Positions 42,905 through 53,028 of a stretch of DNA of 64,000 nucleotides are shown one piece after another. Source of the stretch: Barnesiella sp. An55 (GTDB taxonomy: Bacteria > Bacteroidota > Bacteroidia > Bacteroidales > Barnesiellaceae). Each line of letters opens with the position of its first letter. Positions within the stretch are counted from its first letter, which is position 1. Both the position numbers and the translations under genes were made by a program. The notes under the pieces are model-generated. The model did not search any database. It was not told where the DNA came from and was given only the letters and a program-made list of their open reading frames with translations. The stretch covers positions 1 to 64,000 of the forward strand of contig NZ_NFHZ01000004.1 of NCBI RefSeq assembly GCF_002161555.1. The letters are read 5' to 3'.

Positions 42905-45900
42905 ATGGCAAAGAAAATTACGCTTATTTGTGCATTCTTCCTATTTATGGTAGTAGGATTGCGAGCAGAGTCGTTGTTAAATGAAGGTTTTGAAACCTGG
43001 ACAGCGGCTAATTTCCCGGCGAATGGCTGGACAGTTGTAAATGATACCCAAGAGGGTACGGTCAATCACTGGACTGTAGAGACAGGAAATTCGGTTCTCT
43101 CCGGTTCGGTGAATCTTTTTTGTAATGCGGGCTCATATGTAACCGTGGAGCCTGTCAAGGAAGAGTGGGTAATCACGCCGGCTCTCACCTTGGGTAATAC
43201 CAATTACAATCTTAAATTCCTGTGGGAAGGCGCCTCGGCCGCAGCCTTCAAAAACGAGTATGATTTTCAGGTGCGTGTGACCGATAACGACGGTGAGACG
43301 TGGACCACCATCTTCTCGTTCCTCAATCAGGAGCAGGTCGAGAACAGTGGCGTCGTGTATCCCTGGACCGGTTGGACCGCAAACTCGTCGTTGCTCAGCC
43401 TGAAAGCCTATGCAGGCAAAACGATAAAGATTGCCTTTGTACACTGCCTTCTGGTAAGTGGCGAAGGTAAAGGCAACTGCGTGAGACTCGACGATGTGGT
43501 AGTTGAATCGGGCGCAGCCATCGATGCTCCCATAGCCGAGGTTACTCCCTCCTCTTATATCTTCCCGGGCTCCTACATCGGTGTAGGCAAGTGGTCCGAG
43601 AAGTTTGCCCTTAGCAACAAAGGTGTAGGCGAACTCACCGTGACTGGTATCTCGGGCCTTGAGGGTACCGATTTCACGACCAATCTGGATCCTGCTGCGG
43701 TATCGATAAAACCGGGAGCCGAATATGAGTTCTATGTATGCTATACCCCCTCTTCGGCCTTGAGCCCCAATACGGCCACAATGACTATCCATACCAACGG
43801 TGGCGACGTCTCCATCGCTTTGGAGGGCACAAAAATTATTCTCCCTGGCGAGTACAACCTCGAGAGCTTCGAGAGCGGCACATTCCCGCCGTTGGGATGG
43901 ACTGCCGACGAAGGTTGGACCCAGGGCAGCGCCTATGCTACTTCGGGTAATTATGCGGCTGCCTGCAGCTTCGCCGAGAATAACCCCACGTTGGTAACAC
44001 CCCGTCTCGATTGTTCGGAGGGCACCTATGAATTACAGTTCAACTATGCCAATGTGTGGGAACCTTCGGCCGACGATGCCGTAGCTCCCGAAAGTGAATT
44101 CGAAGTCTATTTCTCCAAAGACGGAAAAGCAACCTGGAACAAGATTGCCTCTTGCGATTCGATCAACCGGTGGGAACACCTTGCCATCGACTTGGGCACT
44201 CCCGCTTCGGATAACTGCTATGTCATGTTCAAATACGTTCTCGATGTCGATTTGTCCAGCAGCGGTTGGGACGATCTGCCCGAGTACTCCACGACATTCC
44301 TCGACGATGTGATATTGCCTCCCTACTATGGCAGCAATTCTGCCCCCGGAGCCGCAACCACACCCTCGCCCGAAAATGGAGCAACCGATGTATTTAATGA
44401 AGAGCTCACGCTCACCTGGAGCGGTGTACAGTTTGCTCAAGGCTACAAGGTATATGTAGGTAAATCGGCATCCGACTTCTCGGTTGTCAATGGCGCCGAG
44501 GTGACCGAGTGCAGCTACACCATCCCCACGCTCGACTATGGCACCACCTACTACTGGAAAGTCGTAGCCTACAACGACATGGGCGAAACCGCTTCGCCCG
44601 AAGTATGGAGCTTCACCACGCTCGCCGACCAAACGGTAAGCACCTATCCCTGGTCCGAAGGTTTCGACGACGAAGTATTCCCCCCGCTGGGCTGGCGCAG
44701 CATGGGCGAAGGTTATACCGAGTGGGATCGCACCGACTACACGACCTTCGATGGTAAAGGTTCGGCCTACATCTCGGCCGGAGGTTCCAACGAGCAAGGT
44801 ATCTTGCAAACTCCATCCTTTGTATTGCCTGCCGATAAAGACATGCAGGTCAGCTTCTACTGGGGCAATGCCGTACCGGTAAGCTTGACCAAGTCGGTTC
44901 AAGGCACGACCACGATCAACAAAGACACCCTTTACTTCGAAATCAAAGCCGATAACGTTTGGCAAGAACTGGCCCATATCTCTTCGGCACAGGCCGAGGG
45001 TCAATCGTGGGAACGTCAGCGTATCGTCCTCTCCGACTATCGTGGAAAGACCGTCAGCTTCCGTTGGCGTTACAGTGCAGTCGATTATATGGGTTCGGGT
45101 GCGTCACTCGACAAGATTCTCATCGAAGAGGCTCCCACTGCCGGTAAGGCCGTTATCAACGTCTCTTCGTGGGCAGCAGGCGATGTCAACTACAACAAAG
45201 CCGTTACCTCGCCCATGCTCAACCTTTTGAACGATGGCGAACAAACCATGACTATCACGGGCGTATCTTTCACCAATAGCAACTTCAGCACCTCGCTGCA
45301 TAAAGATATGGTACTGGATAGCCGCGAAAGCGTCGATTTCAACATCACCTTCGCCGCCGGTGAGACTTCGGCTCCCGTAGAAGACGAGTTGGTAATCACC
45401 TTCGACAACGCCTCTACCGTTACATTGCCCGTGTCGGGTACGGCTCTGGGCAAATATACCCGCTATTTCAGTTTCGAAGACGATGAGTTCGGATCCATCG
45501 CACCCAAGGGCTTTACCACGGTCGATGCCGATCACACAGCAACTGTTTCGCCGGTAATGATCGACTATCCCAATATTGGCAACGCCTATGCCTACATCGT
45601 TATCAACCAATTGCCCGCACCCAATGGTGCCGATTGGCGCAACATCTATCCCCGTTCGGGCGACCAGCTCTTGGCAACCATGGCATCGGCCAATGAAACC
45701 GAAGCTGTCGATTGGCTCATCAGCGACCAGATGACGGCACGCGACAACGCTCACTTCCGTTTCTATGCCAAGTCGTATGATGGCGATAACACCTATCACC
45801 CCTTTGCCGCTCTTACCGTACTGGTAAGTACAACCGACAATGCCGTGTCGAGCTTCACACCTATTTCGGGATTCAATTCGGTACAGGTTCCCTATAAGAA

Positions 45901-46570
45901 CAACAGCGACAGCCAGACTTCTTGGACCGAGTTTGATGTCGATTTGAGTCAGTATGCCGGACAGCCCATCTATATAGCCGTGCGCAACAACACTCCGGCC
46001 GATGGCTTTGTAACCTTCTTCGACGATTTCTATTTCGAGGACTTTGAGTATGTAAACAGCGACAACAACGCGCCCTACTTTACCACCGTGCCCGATACCA
46101 ACGCTACCGTGGGTAAGAAGTGGACCTACAACTATGCCGTAGCCGATCCCGATGGTGATCCCTTGACGGTTACTCTGCAAGGTAAACCCTTCTGGATTAT
46201 CCACACCACGGGTACCAACGGCGGTTCATTGTCGGGTATCCCCGGACAGGTCGAAGAGATCATCATGAAACTCTCGGTTACCGATGGTTCCAAGACTACC
46301 GTACAGGAGATTGTGCTCAACATTACCGACGGTTCGGGTATCGACGAGGTCGATGGCTCTGCACTCAAGGTTTATCCCAATCCTGTGGTTTCTACACTCT
46401 ATCTGAACGAGACCTGCGACCGCATTATCGTTACCGATATCACGGGCAAACAGGTATTGGCAGCGCAGCAAGTCGAGACTCTCGACATGTCGGCTCTTGC
46501 CCCCGGTGTATATCTGGTAACGGTACAAACTGCCGGCGAGCACTATACAACCCAAATCGTTAAACAATAA
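42905..46570 (+). CDS. Large secreted adhesin-like protein with T9SS type A sorting domain
   Basis: 1221 residues from the ATG at 42905, chosen for its signal peptide (MAKKITLICAFFLFMVVGLRA). Repeated choice-of-anchor-J / cleaved-adhesin jelly rolls begin with a GFETW or SFESGTFPPLGW motif, at about 20-190, 325-480, 590-750 and 830-1040. An FN3-like module lies near 490-580, and a cadherin-like Ig module (DPDGDPLTV) near 1060-1140. The last 70 residues form the T9SS sorting tail: LKVYPNPVVSTLYLN, a VTDITGKQVLAA strand, LAPGVYLVTV and a Lys-Gln end. The protein should cross the outer membrane through SprA and be attached to surface lipopolysaccharide. Ligand unknown; host or mucus proteins are possible. 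Confidence 0.92.
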   Translation: MAKKITLICAFFLFMVVGLRAESLLNEGFETWTAANFPANGWTVVNDTQEGTVNHWTVETGNSVLSGSVNLFCNAGSYVTVEPVKEEWVITPALTLGNTNYNLKFLWEGASAAAFKNEYDFQVRVTDNDGETWTTIFSFLNQEQVENSGVVYPWTGWTANSSLLSLKAYAGKTIKIAFVHCLLVSGEGKGNCVRLDDVVVESGAAIDAPIAEVTPSSYIFPGSYIGVGKWSEKFALSNKGVGELTVTGISGLEGTDFTTNLDPAAVSIKPGAEYEFYVCYTPSSALSPNTATMTIHTNGGDVSIALEGTKIILPGEYNLESFESGTFPPLGWTADEGWTQGSAYATSGNYAAACSFAENNPTLVTPRLDCSEGTYELQFNYANVWEPSADDAVAPESEFEVYFSKDGKATWNKIASCDSINRWEHLAIDLGTPASDNCYVMFKYVLDVDLSSSGWDDLPEYSTTFLDDVILPPYYGSNSAPGAATTPSPENGATDVFNEELTLTWSGVQFAQGYKVYVGKSASDFSVVNGAEVTECSYTIPTLDYGTTYYWKVVAYNDMGETASPEVWSFTTLADQTVSTYPWSEGFDDEVFPPLGWRSMGEGYTEWDRTDYTTFDGKGSAYISAGGSNEQGILQTPSFVLPADKDMQVSFYWGNAVPVSLTKSVQGTTTINKDTLYFEIKADNVWQELAHISSAQAEGQSWERQRIVLSDYRGKTVSFRWRYSAVDYMGSGASLDKILIEEAPTAGKAVINVSSWAAGDVNYNKAVTSPMLNLLNDGEQTMTITGVSFTNSNFSTSLHKDMVLDSRESVDFNITFAAGETSAPVEDELVITFDNASTVTLPVSGTALGKYTRYFSFEDDEFGSIAPKGFTTVDADHTATVSPVMIDYPNIGNAYAYIVINQLPAPNGADWRNIYPRSGDQLLATMASANETEAVDWLISDQMTARDNAHFRFYAKSYDGDNTYHPFAALTVLVSTTDNAVSSFTPISGFNSVQVPYKNNSDSQTSWTEFDVDLSQYAGQPIYIAVRNNTPADGFVTFFDDFYFEDFEYVNSDNNAPYFTTVPDTNATVGKKWTYNYAVADPDGDPLTVTLQGKPFWIIHTTGTNGGSLSGIPGQVEEIIMKLSVTDGSKTTVQEIVLNITDGSGIDEVDGSALKVYPNPVVSTLYLNETCDRIIVTDITGKQVLAAQQVETLDMSALAPGVYLVTVQTAGEHYTTQIVKQ

Positions 46571-46580
46571 TCACAAAACT

Positions 46581-49172
46581 ATGATGACTATGAAGAAACT
46601 TATATTCCCCCTGGCGCTGCTCCTTTGCGGCGCGGGGGCCATATCGGGCCAGAATCTCGTGTTGAACGAGAACTTTGAGAGCCAAACCTTTCCGCCGCAA
46701 GGGTGGACTGTAGAGGGTACCGAACTCCCCGATAATCTGGATTCGAAGGCATATGCCCATTGGTCTCTCGATTGGAATGAGATTTCAGGTTCTGCCATTG
46801 CCGGTTCGGGTTGTGCCGAGGTGATGAGTTTCTACGATGAAGGAGCCGCCAACATTGCCAAGCAAGAGTGGCTCATTACCCCCGCGGTAGAGGTGAGCCA
46901 GGGTGCTACGCTGGCGTTTACCTTCTGGTGTAATGCTTCGGCCTTTCTCCCTTCCGAGAAAACCTATGGCCGTTTCCTGGTAAAGGTATCGACCGACGAT
47001 GGTGCCTCGTGGAGCGACCTGTGGAATGTGGCTTCGCAAGAAGATATCGAGGCCTCGGGGTTACCCTGGCCTTGGAACAAGACTGCCACGGGTGCCGAAT
47101 CGAATTGGCAAAAGCTTACTCCCAGCATCAATCTGGATGCCTATGAAGGTCAATCGGTCAAGTTTGCCTTCTACTTCCAGGCCGTGTTGGTCAATAACTA
47201 TACTTCGGCTACTTTGGCGGTTGACGATGTAAAAGTAGGTGTACAGGAGATGGAGAAACTGCCTCAGGTCGAAGGTTCTACCTCCTATGCTTTCTCCAAC
47301 TCCTATATAGGTTATCTGGCACAGTCCGAGCCGATGACCCTTCGCAATGTAGGGTATGGTACCTTGACCATCTCGAGCATCGAGGGACTCGATGGTACCG
47401 ACTTCTCCACTACCATCGATCCCGCATCGGTGGCTTTGGCACGGGGCGAAGAGCTCACCTATCGGGTAAACTACAACCCCACCGTGACGGGAGCCCGCAG
47501 CACGGTGATGAAGATAAATACCAATGGCGGCACTCTCTCGGTCGATCTTTCGGGAACCAAAGTCGTACTCGAAGAGGGATATACGCTCGAGAGCTTCGAG
47601 GGCGAGATTTTCCCGCCTGCCGGTTGGTCGCGCAATGAAGGCTGGCGCACTATCGATGGTATAGCCACGTCGGGGGTGAAGTCGGTAACCGTGGGCGGTA
47701 TGACCACCTGCGACATTGTTTCGCCCCGTCTCGACCTTTCGGCCGGTAACGCTAAAGTAAAATTCGATTACCTCGAAGCTACCGGCGAAGAGTATATCGA
47801 CGACTCGTTCCTGCCCACCACCTACTTTATCTGCTACTACAAGAAAGGTAGCGATACCGATTGGACCGAACTTTGGTGCTCGCTCGACGACAGCCGTTAC
47901 AACGAATGGGTACAGAAAGAGATAGAGATTAAAGACAAGAACGGCAACTTTGTGGTGAGCGACGATGTCTATCTGCGTTGGACCTACGAGTTTGAAATCG
48001 GTGACGGAGGTCTCGACAACATGGTTGTGACCGATATCTACTTCGACAACGTGGTGCTGCCCAAACTCTATGGCGAGGGTGGTGTCCCCATGGAGATAAC
48101 CGTTCCCTCTCCCGTCAATGGCGAGACCGATGTCGATTATTCACGCCTCACCCTTTCGTGGGAACCCGAACTCTTTGCCGAGGGCTATGAACTTTCGGTA
48201 GGAACCGATCGGGAGAATCCCACCTCGCTCCTCAATCAGGTACGCCTCGAGGGGAATACCTCAGTCTCCTATACGATTCCCGAGTTGACACCCGCCACCA
48301 CCTATTACTGGCGCGTCGTTCCCTACAACTCGGTAGGCAAGAACGAGGAGGGCGACACCTGGTCGTTTACCACCATGGCCGACCAGTCGATTCGCAACTT
48401 CCCCTATACCCAGGATTTTGAAGCCGGAGTCATGCCGCCTATGGGTTGGCAATCCAATCATCAGGGCGATGGTATCCAACAGTGGAAAATCAACGAGATA
48501 GGTCCCTTTGCCGGGGAATATTCAGCCTCGGTATGGCACAATGGAGCCGGCGAAGAATCGACCCTTGTTTCACCGGAAATCGCACTCCCCGAGAGTGGCG
48601 ACATGGTAGCCTCGTTTGCATGGGGTGGCGCTTTGTGTAATCGTCTCGAATACGGATATGAAAACGAGGCTGTCACCGAGGTTCCCTTCGATCAGGTCGA
48701 TGATACCGATGGTACTCTCTATTTCGAGATTCGTGCCACCGATGCCGACGAATGGACTCCGCTGGCCTATACCCAGGATCGCACCAAATGGCGTCACAAA
48801 TATGTATCGTTGGCCGCCTATGCCGGCAAGAGCGTAAATCTGCGCTGGCGTTTCGTGGCTACCAAGAATGCCGGTTCTTCGACAGGCGGTTCGCTCGACG
48901 AAATCTACGTTGGCGACATTGCCGAGATGCCTACCTTGGCAGTCGAAGAGGTCGCTCTGTCGGGACTGTCGGTATATCCCAATCCCACGACCGATAATCT
49001 CTATTGGACAGGTGGAACCGCCAACGTACGGGTCTATGACCTTGCGGGTAACTGTGTGAAAGAGGCGGCCGATGTCGAGTCGATATCGATGCGCGATTTG
49101 AGTACCGGTATATATTTGGTAACCGTTGTACAAGGCGACACCGTTGTTACGACACGTGTCATGAAACGTTAA
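46581..49172 (+). CDS. Secreted adhesin-like paralogue with T9SS type A sorting domain
   Basis: 863 residues from the first ATG at 46581 (ATGs at 46584 and 46590 are also possible; MKKLIFPLALLLCGAGAISG is the signal peptide). The domain order parallels the upstream protein in shorter form: an NENFESQTFPPQGW jelly roll, a linker module with SYAFSNSYIGYL, ESFEGEIFPPAGW, an FN3-like module and AGVMPPMGWQSN. It ends with LSVYPNPTTDNLYWTG, VRVYDLAGNCV and STGIYLVTVVQG. The two genes are separated by 10 bases, so this is a tandem duplication within one transcript. Likely a surface protein exported by the type IX system. Confidence 0.92.
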   Translation: MMTMKKLIFPLALLLCGAGAISGQNLVLNENFESQTFPPQGWTVEGTELPDNLDSKAYAHWSLDWNEISGSAIAGSGCAEVMSFYDEGAANIAKQEWLITPAVEVSQGATLAFTFWCNASAFLPSEKTYGRFLVKVSTDDGASWSDLWNVASQEDIEASGLPWPWNKTATGAESNWQKLTPSINLDAYEGQSVKFAFYFQAVLVNNYTSATLAVDDVKVGVQEMEKLPQVEGSTSYAFSNSYIGYLAQSEPMTLRNVGYGTLTISSIEGLDGTDFSTTIDPASVALARGEELTYRVNYNPTVTGARSTVMKINTNGGTLSVDLSGTKVVLEEGYTLESFEGEIFPPAGWSRNEGWRTIDGIATSGVKSVTVGGMTTCDIVSPRLDLSAGNAKVKFDYLEATGEEYIDDSFLPTTYFICYYKKGSDTDWTELWCSLDDSRYNEWVQKEIEIKDKNGNFVVSDDVYLRWTYEFEIGDGGLDNMVVTDIYFDNVVLPKLYGEGGVPMEITVPSPVNGETDVDYSRLTLSWEPELFAEGYELSVGTDRENPTSLLNQVRLEGNTSVSYTIPELTPATTYYWRVVPYNSVGKNEEGDTWSFTTMADQSIRNFPYTQDFEAGVMPPMGWQSNHQGDGIQQWKINEIGPFAGEYSASVWHNGAGEESTLVSPEIALPESGDMVASFAWGGALCNRLEYGYENEAVTEVPFDQVDDTDGTLYFEIRATDADEWTPLAYTQDRTKWRHKYVSLAAYAGKSVNLRWRFVATKNAGSSTGGSLDEIYVGDIAEMPTLAVEEVALSGLSVYPNPTTDNLYWTGGTANVRVYDLAGNCVKEAADVESISMRDLSTGIYLVTVVQGDTVVTTRVMKR

Positions 49173-49205
49173 TACACATTCCCCGCAGGGTGGGGAGTAA
49201 TATCG

Positions 49206-49234
49206 CAGAGGGCTCCGTTTACGAGAGCCCTCTG
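49206..49234. other. Perfect hairpin between the second and third adhesin-like genes
   Basis: CAGAGGGCTC / GAGCCCTCTG with a 9-base loop. No T-run follows, so it may stabilise the upstream message or partly attenuate expression rather than terminate it. Confidence 0.5.
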
Positions 49235-49297
49235 TGTCCCTCCCGGGGAACGTAATTTTACAGAGATACACCAAACACAACTTTTATCGAAAAGCAA

Positions 49298-51883
49298 ATG
49301 AAGAAAAAATTTTTAGCGCTGGTAGCGCTCCTTGTCGCATGGGGTGGGGCGGTGATGGCTCAACAGACCGTATCGCTCTCCTTGCAGGTGACCGCTGTTA
49401 CCGGCGAAGACATGGGCGGGACCCCCTTCTACCTCGAGCGTACCGAGTCGGGGCTGGTCTATGAACGGGTGTTGAGTGCAAACGGCACCTATACCGAGCG
49501 GAATATATATCCCGGTATCCACCGCCTGGTCATTGAGAAAGATGGATTGAAAACCTACGACAATGCCGCGCTCGACATACAAAGCGATACCGTTCTCAAG
49601 ATTGTGATGGAGGAGCCGGTGCGCACCCCCTACAATTTGCAGGCGTCACTCGCTCATGATCCCAAGACCGGCACCAACGATGCCTCGCTGGTGTGGAACG
49701 AAGAGACCGATTACTTCTTCGACAACTTCGAAGATTACACCTCGTTTACCCTCGACCTCTCGCCGTGGACCGGCATCGACAAAGACCAGGAGTCGGCTGC
49801 CGTTCTCATGCAGGGAGGGTATCCCAATAGCGGGCTCAAGCAGTATGCTACGATAGTCTCTCCCGATGAGGCCTATGTAAACGTCTCCGACGGGGGCGAC
49901 CCTTACCCCCTATCGTGGTGGTTCTATGCTCCTCAACTGCGGGCATACAGCGGTAAGAAATACATGGGCTTTATCCGCACGGCCAGCGGTACCACCAACA
50001 ACGACTGGGCCATTACGCCCCAGATACACGTGGGGGTGAACAATGTCGTGCGTTTCAAGGCCAAGGCGGCCGATGCTCCCACCGAACGCTTCAAGGTGTG
50101 GATATCGACCACAGGCACGGACGAGAGCAATTTCATGCCACTCACCCAAGGCAATTACGAGTCGGTCGAGTGGAGCACATGGAGCACCATCGAGTACGAC
50201 CTCTCGAAGTATGAAGGGCAAGATGTCTATATTGCCATTCAGTACATCACCCAGGCCGGATGGATGCTGATGGTCGATGATTTCTTCGTGGGGCCCTCCA
50301 AACTGAACCCCTCGCTGGTGAAAGCCCGGTTGCCGCGAGCCATACGCCACCGCAGTGTCTCGGCAAACGACGACCCTCAAAGCTATACGGTCTATCTCGA
50401 CGACCGCGAGGTAGGGTCGGTCCAGACCAACTCGTTCTTCTTCGAAAACCTCGCTGCCGGCACCCATACCCTGGGTGTGAAAGCGATTTACAAGGTATCC
50501 GAGTCGTCCCTGGCCACCACGCAAATCGAGGTACCCGAAGCCTCGGCCTATGCCGATGTCAAGGTGCAGGTTTCGGTCAATGGAGGTTCGTCCGAAGGCA
50601 TTGCCGTGAGCTACCTCTCGGGCAGCTATCAGGTGACCGACACCCTTGTGTCGGGGCTCTCGCACTTCGCCTCGTTGCCCAAGGGTGAGTATGTGATAGG
50701 CATCAACGACGACCGCTACCAGCCCCTGGATACGCTCATCAATATCGACCGTGACATGACCGTCGATTTGGCGCTGGTCGAGAGAATTACCAACCCCTAT
50801 AACCTCTCGGTCGATTTTACCTATCACGACGACACCGAGACAACCGATGCTACCTTCCGGTGGAATCAAGACCTGGGTTGGAGCGACAGTTTCGAGGAGT
50901 ATGACGATTTCGCTACTCACTTTGGCGATTGGGTCACCTACGACCTGGACCGTCTGCAACACTATATGCTCTCGGTCAACGGGCAGAATGTTACCTTCCC
51001 GGGATTCGACGACGGTGAGTCGCCCGTCTTCATCTTCAACCCCGAGGCCACCACGCCCCCGTGCAATGTCGATGGATACCTCAATACGCTTTGGGGAAAG
51101 AAATACGTCATGTTCTTCGGCGTGCAGCGGGCCACCTCCAACGACTGGCTCATTGCCCCCAAACAGAAAATCAACGAGGGCTATGTGGTGCGCTTCTACG
51201 TTCACGTCTATGGTAATCCCGGCGAAACCACCGGTATCCCCGAGACGATAAGAGTACTGGCCTCAGAGACTTCGACCGACGATTCGTCGTTTACCGAGTT
51301 GTATAAGTGCACCTTCGAAGAGGGCGGCTGGTACGAAGTCACCGTCGATTTGCCCGATTATGTCAACCGCGAAATCTATCTGGCCATCAACTATGTCTCC
51401 AACGACGGCTGGATGCTCAAGGTCGATAACTTCTACGTAGGGCCTGCCGACGATGCTCCCGCGCCCGAGGTAGGCAATGCCACCTACAACGTATATCTCA
51501 ATGGCGAGACCAAAGCCACGGCGATAACCGACAACTTCTACACCTTCGAGTCGCTCCCCGACGGCACCTATACCGCCGGTGTCAAGGCTGTTTACGAGTC
51601 GGGCGAGTCCGACCTGGTCGAGTATCTCTTTACCATCCAGTACAGTGCTCTCGAGTCGGTTGCTGTCCCGGCTGTGAAAGTCTGCGCGCGCGATCGGGCT
51701 ATCTGGATCGAGTCGGTATCGGGCGAACAAGTATCGGCTACGGTCTATAATGCCGCCGGACAACCCGTCGCTTCGGTAGCCCATGTCGAGGGAAATACCC
51801 GCATCCCGGTCGAAGCCGGCTTCTATTTGGTGCGTGTGACCACTCAAGATGGCCCCGGAACGATAAAAGTGCTGGTGCGCTAA
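49298..51883 (+). CDS. Third secreted adhesin-like protein with divergent sorting tail
   Basis: 861 residues. The signal peptide MKKKFLALVALLVAWGGAVMA is followed by a carboxypeptidase-regulatory-like beta domain (about 25-110). Two long choice-of-anchor-J modules follow (NFEDYTSFTLDLSPW... and SFEEYDDFATHFGDW...), each ending in WMLMVDDFFVGP or WMLKVDNFYVGP and each followed by an FN3-like module (TYNVYLNGE). The C-terminal 70 residues keep the type A tail pattern (VSATVYNAAGQPVASV, EAGFYLVRVTT, IKVLVR) but lack the usual YPNP start. Export by the type IX system is likely but less certain than for the two upstream proteins. It closes the cluster at the terminator 51903-51945. Confidence 0.88.
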   Translation: MKKKFLALVALLVAWGGAVMAQQTVSLSLQVTAVTGEDMGGTPFYLERTESGLVYERVLSANGTYTERNIYPGIHRLVIEKDGLKTYDNAALDIQSDTVLKIVMEEPVRTPYNLQASLAHDPKTGTNDASLVWNEETDYFFDNFEDYTSFTLDLSPWTGIDKDQESAAVLMQGGYPNSGLKQYATIVSPDEAYVNVSDGGDPYPLSWWFYAPQLRAYSGKKYMGFIRTASGTTNNDWAITPQIHVGVNNVVRFKAKAADAPTERFKVWISTTGTDESNFMPLTQGNYESVEWSTWSTIEYDLSKYEGQDVYIAIQYITQAGWMLMVDDFFVGPSKLNPSLVKARLPRAIRHRSVSANDDPQSYTVYLDDREVGSVQTNSFFFENLAAGTHTLGVKAIYKVSESSLATTQIEVPEASAYADVKVQVSVNGGSSEGIAVSYLSGSYQVTDTLVSGLSHFASLPKGEYVIGINDDRYQPLDTLINIDRDMTVDLALVERITNPYNLSVDFTYHDDTETTDATFRWNQDLGWSDSFEEYDDFATHFGDWVTYDLDRLQHYMLSVNGQNVTFPGFDDGESPVFIFNPEATTPPCNVDGYLNTLWGKKYVMFFGVQRATSNDWLIAPKQKINEGYVVRFYVHVYGNPGETTGIPETIRVLASETSTDDSSFTELYKCTFEEGGWYEVTVDLPDYVNREIYLAINYVSNDGWMLKVDNFYVGPADDAPAPEVGNATYNVYLNGETKATAITDNFYTFESLPDGTYTAGVKAVYESGESDLVEYLFTIQYSALESVAVPAVKVCARDRAIWIESVSGEQVSATVYNAAGQPVASVAHVEGNTRIPVEAGFYLVRVTTQDGPGTIKVLVR

Positions 51884-51902
51884 TTGCTTTGAAATGAATT
51901 GA

Positions 51903-51945
51903 AAAGGGCGCTTCGTAGATAAAAAAAACGAAGCGCCCTTTTTCG
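51903..51945 (+). terminator. Rho-independent terminator after the adhesin cluster
   Basis: A 14-base stem AAAGGGCGCTTCGT / ACGAAGCGCCCTTT with an A-rich loop, then a T-run. Confidence 0.9.
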
Positions 51946-51992
51946 TAAATATAAATTTCTCCTTTTCTATGTTAAGAAATCATTTATTTTTG

Positions 51993-52000
51993 TATCTTTG
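51993..52000 (+). promoter_or_regulatory. -7 box upstream of the cyclophilin-M16-cas6 operon
   Basis: TATCTTTG matches consensus. A clear TTTG is absent 19-21 bases upstream. The implied leader of about 200 bases (52007-52204) holds no convincing gene; a 29-codon frame at 52103 has no support. Confidence 0.55.
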
Positions 52001-52204
52001 TAAATATTTGAAGTAGAGGAATAGAAGCCGCTCGGCCCGCTCCATACGGCCGATGTTTTTTTATTTGCTTGCTTTCATAATTAGATTAGAGAGAATATAG
52101 GATGCAGTTGGGTATAGTCCCATTTGAACCCATACTTTTTTCATTTGACCAGGCTCGTCTGCGCACTATATCTATGGCTACGGAGCGGCTAAAAGGAAGG
52201 ATCT

Positions 52205-53026
52205 ATGAATAAGAATATTTGTTTTATCATTTTACTGCTAATAATAATCAACATGAGTTGTGCCTCGAAAAGTCATAAGGAGACAGTCGTTCTTATGGAA
52301 ACCACTATGGGAAATATCAAAGTGAAACTTTACGACGATACGCCCGCCCATCGCGACAATTTCGTAAAACTGGTCAACGAAGGGTATTACGATGGTACCC
52401 TGTTTCACCGTGTAATCAACGAGTTTATGATACAAGGCGGCGACGGAACCTCCAAGAACGCTCCGGCCGGCAAGATGCTGGGTACGGGCGATCCGGGCTA
52501 CACACTGCCCGCCGAGTTTGTCTATCCCAAATATTTCCATAAACGGGGAGCCTTAGCCGCCGCACGTCAAGGCGACCAGGTCAATCCCCAGAAAGCCTCG
52601 TCGGGGTCGCAATTCTACATCGTTACCGGTAAAGTCTATAATCCCCAGCAACTCGACCAGATGGAGCACCAGATGCAGATGCAACAACAGCAGTCGGTAT
52701 TTCAGGCTCTGGCCGCCAATCATCGCGACGAGATTATCAAGATGCGCAAAGCCCGTGACATGCAGGGGCTGCAAGCCTTGCAAGATACACTCATTGCCCA
52801 GATGCAGGAGCAAATCAAGCACGACGGCAAGCGCACCTTTACCCAGGCCCAGCGCGAAGCCTACACGACCGTAGGCGGCACGCCCCATCTCGACGGTGAA
52901 TACACCGTTTTTGGCGAAGTTATCGAGGGAATGGACGTAGTCAATAAGATACAGCAGGTCGAGACCGGTGCCGCCGACCGTCCCGTGGCCGATGTCAAAA
53001 TCATAAAAATGAAAGTCGAGGAGTAA
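52205..53026 (+). CDS. Lipoprotein cyclophilin-type peptidyl-prolyl isomerase
   Basis: 273 residues. A lipoprotein signal ends in the lipobox N-M-S-C (C19). The cyclophilin domain shows METTMGNIKVKLYDDTPAHR, NFVKLVNEGYYDGTLFHRVI (with the catalytic Arg in FHRV), FMIQGGDG, and later SGSQFYIVTGK and YTVFGEVIEGMDVV. A helical Gln/Met-rich insertion of about 75 residues separates the two halves, longer than in compact cyclophilins. It should assist folding of envelope proteins at proline bonds. The M16 peptidase gene begins 2 bases after its stop. Confidence 0.94.
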   Translation: MNKNICFIILLLIIINMSCASKSHKETVVLMETTMGNIKVKLYDDTPAHRDNFVKLVNEGYYDGTLFHRVINEFMIQGGDGTSKNAPAGKMLGTGDPGYTLPAEFVYPKYFHKRGALAAARQGDQVNPQKASSGSQFYIVTGKVYNPQQLDQMEHQMQMQQQQSVFQALAANHRDEIIKMRKARDMQGLQALQDTLIAQMQEQIKHDGKRTFTQAQREAYTTVGGTPHLDGEYTVFGEVIEGMDVVNKIQQVETGAADRPVADVKIIKMKVEE

Positions 53027-53028
53027 GC

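Noticed and set aside
45104-46204. 366-codon - strand frame opposite the first adhesin-like gene
   Set aside because: Antisense shadow; the + strand gene has a signal peptide and sorting tail.
52103-52192. 29-codon frame in the leader of the cyclophilin gene
   Set aside because: No ribosome-binding site or conserved feature visible; likely chance.
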